Below, one piece after another: positions 57,351 through 64,000 of a DNA stretch of 64,000 bases; position 1 is the stretch's first letter; every line of letters begins with the position of its first letter. Made by a program: the position numbers and the translations under genes. Under the pieces are notes generated by a model. That model saw only the letters and a list, made by a program, of their open reading frames with translations. It did no database searches and was not told the origin of the DNA. This DNA is from Panagrolaimus kolymaensis (lineage: Eukaryota; Nematoda; Chromadorea; Rhabditida; Panagrolaimidae): assembly GCA_028622995.1 (NCBI GenBank), contig JAJQJQ010000013.1, forward strand, positions 4,216,001-4,280,000, written 5' to 3'.

Positions 57351-57629
57351 GAGTTTGGCTTTTTCATTGAAGATTTGTTTATCCACGGCTTTCAAGGTTT
57401 CATCAAAGTGATCTCCCATTCTAAAGCCAGTCCCCTTGCCGATATAGAAAATAGCCTGAATAAAATCAAAAAAAGAACAAGGTTCATTTCGTAACAAACT
57501 GGGATCAAGTAGAAAATAATTATATGAAGTTGCATTGATTAAGAAGCGGTCCTGACGATACCATTGTTTAACATTTAACAATTGATTTTCAGGTTTGGCA
57601 GGAATATAATTTTGATTACGTCTAAGCAT
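57351..57629 (-). pseudogene. GIY-YIG nuclease fragment, LEM-3/ANKLE1-like
   Basis: An open 93-codon exon from ATG 57629 reads MLRRNQNYIPAKPENQ, then SYNYFLLDPSLL and FIQAIFYIGKGTGFRMGDHF. This matches the start of the GIY-YIG endonuclease domain of LEM-3/ANKLE1 proteins (YFNYLLLDP ... IFYVGKG ... HL.EA), which cut branched DNA. It ends at a good donor (CTC|GTAAGT), but no exon with the rest of the domain follows before the F-box-like gene. The N-terminal ankyrin and LEM parts are absent. Most likely a truncated duplicate; a short protein of unknown use is the alternative. Confidence 0.6.
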
Positions 57630-58541
57630 TTTTAATAAATCTTTAAGGTTTTGACAATAGCCAAAAAATAAAATTAGTGAAATAAATAGTTAAATAATAA
57701 ATGGGCTGGCCTGTTTGCCAGACGTCACTAAGAAAAACGTTTAAAAATTTTGTTCGTTTGTTTGAATAAAGCAATTATTCATATTATAGATAGTGTTGGC
57801 AGGCGCCGTATTTAGAATAAAAAGTAATAAAAAATTTATAATTAAAAGTAAGATATTTATTATCGTGATATTTAACTACCTAATTCGCGTTTATTGCATG
57901 CTAATTTTTCCAACTCTAATTTTCATCATTAAAATAACTATACCATTTATAATTGGATTTCATATTTTGGAAATAAAAATTTTTATTGTTTTTATAAATG
58001 TTTTATAACTATTTTGGATGGAACCGCTGTAATTTCTATTGTATTACGTGAATATTAATTTTTCTTAAAAAATTAGAATTTTTTCTGTAATTTTGCTTAG
58101 TGCAACCCCCTCCCCCCATCAAACAAACCGGGCCACTTTTTTATCATCTTTAAATAAACCTATTCGGAGCTTTTTTAGTTTTGTCAGCCCTTTTTTTTAT
58201 TTTTTTCACTTTTCTTCGTTTTTTTCTTTATTTTTTTCTAGAGGAATCATTTAAATCAGAAAAAAATGATTTCTATTATATTTGATTTATTTTGTAGTAA
58301 TGAAGTTTATCATTTACCTTTTCCAACTAAACCCACTGTGAGACAACAATTGACAAAACAACAATAAAATCGTCAAGCTCAAACTTAAAGACTTGAAAAG
58401 CTACCATAAGTTTTTTTTTGCACCAACAAAAAAATAAAGAAAAAAATTTTTTAAAAAAATGAAAAAAAGGGATGGCTAAACTAAAGAAGTGCCCAGATGC
58501 AAAAAGTGAGTGAAAATAATGCATTGTTTTTTTAAAGGTTT
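57630..58541. other. Intergenic or unresolved introns
   Basis: A/T-rich. It may contain downstream exons of the gene beginning at 58736, for which I found no convincing joins. Confidence 0.4.
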
Positions 58542-58569
58542 CTAAGCTTTAAATGGAGAGTAAAACTTA

Positions 58570-58736
58570 CTTTTAGCATCAATATCGGCGAAATTAAAAA
58601 AAGGTGCATTTGGAATAACAATTGGTAGCGTCGGATTCAGATTCATGACTTGATGAACACCATCTCGATAACCTAGTTCATAACCTCGTTGACGAGCATC
58701 ATCAACAATTTTTTGGAGTTCACCACCTGAAGACAT
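58570..58736 (-). CDS. First exon of an unresolved gene
   Basis: ATG at 58736 opens MSSGGELQKIVDDARQRGYE, then LGYRDGVHQVMNLNPTLPIV, with composition and codon use unlike the A/T noise frames. It ends at a good donor (GATGCTAAAA|GTAAG, phase 1). Later exons were not identified. The product is unrecognised; the first 30 residues would form an amphipathic charged helix. Confidence 0.45.
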
Positions 58737-59790
58737 GCTTTCTTCACCTTAACCAACAAGAAAAAAAATATGAAAATGATATTTATTCTTTTCGATGAGC
58801 AATTTTTTTCATCGGCGCCGTCTATGTTTTTTATTTCTTGCTTTCTTGCTTTTTATTTTAATCTTGTATGAAAAGTTCGCAGCAAAAAAAAAAATGATAT
58901 TTCTTACAATAAACATCGTTTCAATACGCTGCTCAATCTGTCGACAAAAAATAAAAAATAAATGTTGGATAGTCATCACCAAAAATTCCATCGCCGAACA
59001 AAAAACGTTTTTGTTGGAAACGATCAATTTTTAATTTTTTTAAATAAAAGCATCTTTTTCATTTTATCCGCAATTAACCAGCCTAGAGATCTACAGGAAC
59101 TACTACAGCGCGAGTGTTCTTTGTCTTTTTTTCTTTTTTCCTGTCTGGTGAAGAAACGGTAGAAAAAAATCTTTACTTGATTATTTTATTATAATTTTTT
59201 CTTTCCTTTTTTATTTTCAAAAAAGATCTTGGTTGTATGAGCAATTTTTTGTTTATGTTTTGGTCCATTCAGCTTGAATCGTGTTTGTTGTTTTTTTTTA
59301 TTGAACGAATAAAAAAGTTTATCGGAATTAAAGATGGTCAAAAAGCATACGACGGACAAACAAAAATTATTGGCAAAAGAGAATAACAAAAAAATGTGAA
59401 GTCAAAATTTCCTTTAGCAAGGTTGTTTGAATTTTTTTTCGCCTTTAATAATCAATGCATTTCAAGATTTCACGGAGAAAAAAATGTCCGCAAACGAGTA
59501 TCACCAGCGTCATTAGTGTAATGACATGTCCGCATTTTGCGTTTCATTTTCAGTTTCGAAAACTTTCGAAACGAAGAAATCGCTCTTTTTTTTCTGCGTG
59601 TTGGTTCTTGTCTCTTTGTAAAGAAAAAATTAATTTGGAAATATACATATTTACATATCACTTCTGGGAGTCGTTTGTGAAATTTTAATAATAATATAAA
59701 ATTTATGTACAAAATGAAAATATTTTTTAAAAAAACAAGAAAAAATTCAAAAAAAAGTGGGGCAAAACTATAAAAGTGCCAATAATTTAT
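58737..59790. other. Intergenic
   Basis: A/T-rich; frames on both strands are short and overlapping, and none is supported. Confidence 0.6.
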
Positions 59791-60905
59791 TTATTTTGAT
59801 AAGAAAAATAAAAAGCGAGCTTTAAGAAAACTTTTTTTCTGATTTGTTTGTATTATTGATTTTCTAAAGTTCGTAAGAATAGAAGGTGGAATACCTGATT
59901 GAAATTTAATCACGAATATAGGGTTATCTTGGGCTGCATTCTTCTAAAAAAAAATATTAAGTTTTGAAGTTAATTTAAATTTGAGAAAATTTAATTTACT
60001 TTAACAAATTCTTCAAAATCATTAAATGCAAAGTGGTCGGTTACATTTCCAATGGAAAAATATTCTAGCTTATTTTTAAATGTAACAGAAATCAATTCGC
60101 ATGAGGTGGTTTTAGTTGCTTTCAAACCGGATAATCTGAAAATGAAGAAAAAAAAATTTTTATAAATAAAAAATACAAATTTTTGAGAAATTAAATATCA
60201 GACAGAAGAAACACGACACCTGAAGCTAAAATAATAAATAATTCGATAAAGAAGTCTTGACCTGATTGGTCATCTGGACTTAACACAAACACATTTATGC
60301 TTTTTACTATGTTATGATAAATTTTTAATTACCTAAAAAGTAACTTACAATAATTTCCTTGCCATAGGTAATAATTTCATGATTTCGACAAAAGTTGCAA
60401 GGTCTCCATTGGAATTTGTAATTTTGCCATGAGTGAAATAAAAAACTTCAACAATTTCTGGATTAGCAATGAATTTGAATTCTTGCCAAGACAAACTTTG
60501 ATGCCACAAATATATATATCTTGCATCACACCGCCGAATTCGTGGAATTAAAGTGGATAATAAAAACTTGGAGCGCTTTGATGAATAAATTGAAATTGAA
60601 TTCACAATCAATAATCGTTGAAATTTGGACGGTAGTTTTTTAATTGATGAAATAGTTAGACTTTGTCCTTGAATATTATTTTTTGTTGTTGATTTTTTTT
60701 CTTTTTTAATCAAATTATAACAAATTGGTGTTTTTTGAATTATAAATAAATGTTTGCATAATTCAAACAAAGTTCTAAGCATTCGTGGATTTGTTGTTGC
60801 TGAATTCAAAATATAATTAATTAATGGACGAGGCAAAGAAAATTTCTGAGTTATATATTCAATAAAAGGATTTTTATTTGGTAATAATGGTGGTTTTCCA
60901 AAAGA
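59791..60905 (-). CDS. F-box-like protein, 5' exon uncertain
   Basis: Three exons in minus order (60905-60349, 60135-60000, 59943-59791; phases 2 and 0) give about 281 aa from an acceptor at 60905. Residues ~21-65 form an F-box-like segment (QKFSLPRPLINYILNSATTN, then LRTLFELCKHLFIIQK). The rest is variable (WHQSLSWQEFKFIANPEIVE, CELISVTFKNKLEYFSIGN). No ATG lies between the acceptor and the F-box. Exon 5 of the gene upstream (ends at 61131) would join this acceptor in phase 0, so the two could be one 611-aa gene or alternative isoforms. Otherwise a first exon is missing. Confidence 0.6.
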
Positions 60906-61005
60906 CTGAAAATTAATTTATTCTTTTTTTGAGGGAAAAATTTTTGGGTTGAAAGAATCTTTCAATTTTTTGATTGCTAATTTTTTAGTTCTTCTTTTTT
61001 TCGCT

Positions 61006-62480
61006 TTAATAACTTTTGAGAATTTGCCAAAAAAAATTTAAATTCTCGCAAACAAGAAAACATTCGGCAGAAAAGTGCTGCGATTAATGTATCCAAAAAA
61101 ATCAAATATGTTAATTAAAAAACTAAATACCTCTGGAACAACTGGAACAATTAAAAATGATTCTAAAGTTCTAGCATTATCATAATCAATTACAGAATAA
61201 ATTCTTAATTGCTCTTGAATAAATAATTTTTTCATTTTATCATCACTTATAAAGAATCGAATATATTTATAAAAAACTTCAAGATAAACCTATAAATCAC
61301 AAAATTTTCTATACTTTCATTCATAAAAATATAACTTACTCTAGGATATCGATGTCTAAGAAAATGCAAATATGATTTCCATAACCATTTACAGCAAGGA
61401 TAAGTAAGAATAAAAATTTCGATATTTTCAATAATAAATTGATTATCATTTGTTTCAATTAATGCAACAAATAATTCTCGCATAGTTTTTGATGATTGCT
61501 TAATCTTTTCCATATCTTTCATAGATTTTTTGCATTTTATATAAATAGATTGTGGGAGGACTTGATCTAAAAACTTGTTTTATGTAACTCCATTTATTTA
61601 AAAAATAGGAATCGAATTCCCAACAAAAACACCACTAAAAAACCAAACCTCCATAAATTTGATAAAAATTAAATACTGTTTCTAAATTTTGATGAGGGAA
61701 AGTTAATAAAGTTTTAGCTGATTTTAGGTTAAAAATAATCGTTCCTTCTCGATATTTTTTTGTAAACCCTTCCTGCCATAAATATCCGCAATATCTATTA
61801 TCATTGGATATGTTTACCTAAAAAAAATGTATTGAAAATTCTTTGGTGTTAACAAAATATTTTCATTCTTTTGGGGTCGGTAAAAACCAAAATAAAAATA
61901 ATTTTCTATTATTTTCCTAGGTTTTTCAGATTATAAACTTAGATTTTTTTTCGGTAGAAAAATAAACTTACTCTATAATATCCTTGACTGCTCCACTGTA
62001 AAGTAGATTTTTCGCCTCTTAAATTAATACTAAAAAAATCTAATTTAGCTCGTTTTAAAATTGAATCTTCCGTATAATATCCAGGGAAAACATTCATCTT
62101 GTTTTTAAGTGCATCAAAAAGTCTAAAAATAAAAATATATACATACATATATTTTTTAATTTTTGTTTTTTTTGGTTTCAGATTATAAAAACAAACCTTT
62201 TTCGAAAATTCCATATTTGTGGCAAAACTAAATATTTTTTAGCGAATTCATCTATAGCATTCGCGCATTTTACAGGATCATCAGTGAAGGAAAGAAAAAG
62301 TAATAAATCATTATAAATTTTACAATATTCTGGATCTAAATTTGTTTTTGAAATTCTTGATGAAATTTTTGGAAGATGATATTCTTTTAATTGATTTAAG
62401 AATTGGTTATGGGGAGGAGGATAAGGGCAGCGTAAACGTTGTTGAGGTTGAACTTGAAATGGATTGGGAAATCGCAACAT
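61006..62480 (-). CDS. Unrecognised six-exon intracellular protein
   Basis: Exons in minus order (62480-62197, 62122-61972, 61817-61649, 61566-61340, 61289-61131, 61077-61006; phases 2/0/1/0/0) give 353 aa. It begins MLRFPNPFQVQPQQRLRCPY, a Pro/Gln-rich lead, then becomes helix-rich (LLLFLSFTDDPVKCANAIDE, FAKKYLVLPQIWNFRKR). Later segments include YREGTIIFNLKSAKTLL, TNDNQFIIENIEIFIL and PCCKWLWKSYLHFLRHRYPR. No signal peptide or membrane helix is obvious. The last exon (ending FFWQILKSY) may be skipped in favour of the F-box exons at 60905. Some introns have weaker donors (GTTTGT, GTTTGG). The family is not recognised. Confidence 0.65.
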
Positions 62481-64000
62481 TACTAAAAAATATTATTTAC
62501 AATATTATTTTCCTTGGTATTTGAAAAAAAATTTTAAAATGAAAATGTTTAAAAAAAGTTAGATTAATGGAGAGAGAAAAATCGATCAAAGTCACGAATG
62601 CTGTTGTTTGTTATCTTTGGAAATAAAAAAAGATAATTAAGAGAAAAAGAGTGGGAAAGAGAGATAAGAAATAAAAATATAAAAAATATAAAAATGTTTT
62701 TTGAAAACATAAATATAATATTGGATGGAAAAATATCAGAAGAAAAAAATAGTCTCTACACACTCAAAATTTTTGAGGCCAGTAGAAAACAAATTTACAT
62801 ATTTTATAGACATGATCAAAATTATTTTTGGGAGTTGTTTGTTTTTAATTTTTTTCTCATTTTAATAGGTTTTAAGCCATAGAGAATTAACAAAAACAAT
62901 TTGGATATAATTAATAATATTTTGAAAAACAAAAATCAATTTTTAGCAAGTTTCATCAAGTCCACCTCGAATAAGCGACTTTCTTTTATAGTAAATTTCT
63001 TTCTTTTAATCGAGAATAAAATAAATAAAAACTCTTTTTTTCATTTTGCTTCCGCTTTTTTCTATATTAAAAATGGAGTCGATTAAAAGAGAAAGGGACA
63101 CAAAAAATTTAAATCACATCAACTTTTTTTTCATAAATAAGAATTTTATTGATTCATTGGTTGACAAATTATTTTGTCACTCAATGTTTCAGTTTACTTT
63201 TTGTTTGTTTGTTGATTTTGAATATTTTGTTATTATTACTTTTTTCTGAAGTTCTCAAATCAAGATTAAGTTAGTAACTCTTAAAAATGAAAAGCTTTGG
63301 AATCTCATAAAATAAAACAATGACGTCTAACTTATTATAAATAAATAATAACTTTTTTCATGGATGCTATCTGAAATGATTTTATCGTATTAATAATAAA
63401 ATATAATAGATGGCGAGATTGTTCCAATCAACTTATTAAGAAAAAATTTTAAGATATCTATCTACCAATAAAATTATGATTTAACAAGTGTAAAGTAATC
63501 AATCAAAAATCCAAAAATCGTGTTTGGTTTAACACATAATTTTTTTTATAAATAATTATGTTCATAATAAGGACATGGATGTCGTCATTTTATATAAAAA
63601 GCGTTTTTCTCGGTTTGGTTTCTTCATTTTTGTTTATTTATTTATATTAGTGAATAATAAAGAAAATTGCTTTTTATAGCAAAGAAAAAAAAACAGAGAA
63701 GTAATTCATTTCTGCTATCAAGTTCTTGTTTACTTTTACATCAAAAAAGTATTAGATGAAAAAAAGAAAGGAAAAGAAAAAAACTTTCAATACAACAGCT
63801 TTTTTTCGTTGATAAAAATTTTATTGATTTTTGAACGGCTAAAAATAAATGAAATTGAAAAAAGCTTTTTTCCTTTATTTTTTTTGGTTTGTTTGAATAT
63901 TTTGTTGTTATTGCTTTTTGAATTTGAAAAAACACGAATATCAGAGAGGTAAAAATGTTTTTTTTGATATGTCAAAAAAATTAGTCCGTTTTACTTCAAT
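62481..64000. other. Intergenic
   Basis: A/T-rich with poly-A/T tracts and short low-complexity frames on both strands. No gene supported. Confidence 0.6.

Noticed and set aside
62694..63249. Several short plus frames at the right end
   Set aside because: Low-complexity A/T composition, overlapping frames on both strands, no recognisable motif.

Overview
This AT-rich, intron-dense window looks like nuclear DNA of a free-living nematode. Introns are mostly 40-60 bp GT-AG. There are tandem serpentine chemoreceptors with conserved exon structure, an F-box-like protein, a C-type lectin and divergent Hsp70-like proteins. A panagrolaimid-type clade IV nematode fits best, but the species is inferred from family content and not proven.

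Layout. Positions 1-15,000 hold a tandem cluster of 7TM chemoreceptors on the + strand (1611-2943, 3742-4976, 6835-8074, 13476-14737) with two exon-1 relics (5616, 9525). A small membrane protein (10237-11014, -) and a lone Gag-like ORF (11883-12416, -) interrupt the cluster, and a 438-bp hAT-like MITE sits at 8827-9264. From 15,768 to 25,253 come a secreted C1A protease-VWA-VWA-TSP1 protein, a BTB-like fragment, a C-type lectin, a fifth receptor (22105-23344, -) and a small secreted protein resembling plant S1 self-incompatibility proteins. From 27,000 to 30,534 are a C/EBP-type bZIP, an eIF4B-like RG-rich protein and a four-helix membrane protein with an in-frame stop. A sixth receptor (31771-35237) is split in its first exon by a 2.1-kb hAT-like insertion. 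An unrecognised multi-exon gene follows (36404-37973).

From 38,696 to 53,710 (-) lies one divergent Hsp70-like gene whose second intron (39172-52480, 13.3 kb) is almost entirely repeat. That intron holds ten head-to-tail units of 0.6-1.6 kb. Most carry a GGAT-rich or 16-bp minisatellite followed by a GC-rich hairpin with a GAA loop. Five to six carry a tRNA-like A-box/B-box pair. One TTAA-flanked MITE lies between units. The unit layout resembles Helentron-associated (DINE-1/HINE-like) non-autonomous elements. The right end (54,931-62,480) holds a truncated inverted Hsp70-like copy, F-box-like proteins, a truncated LEM-3/ANKLE1-type GIY-YIG fragment and an unrecognised six-exon gene. The remainder is AT-rich intergenic DNA.

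The genes do not form an obvious pathway. The common theme is lineage-specific family expansion (chemoreceptors, Hsp70-like, F-box, secreted innate-defence-type proteins) together with active or recent mobile DNA. All exon joins were worked out by eye from splice sites and reading phase; no alignment or transcript was available.
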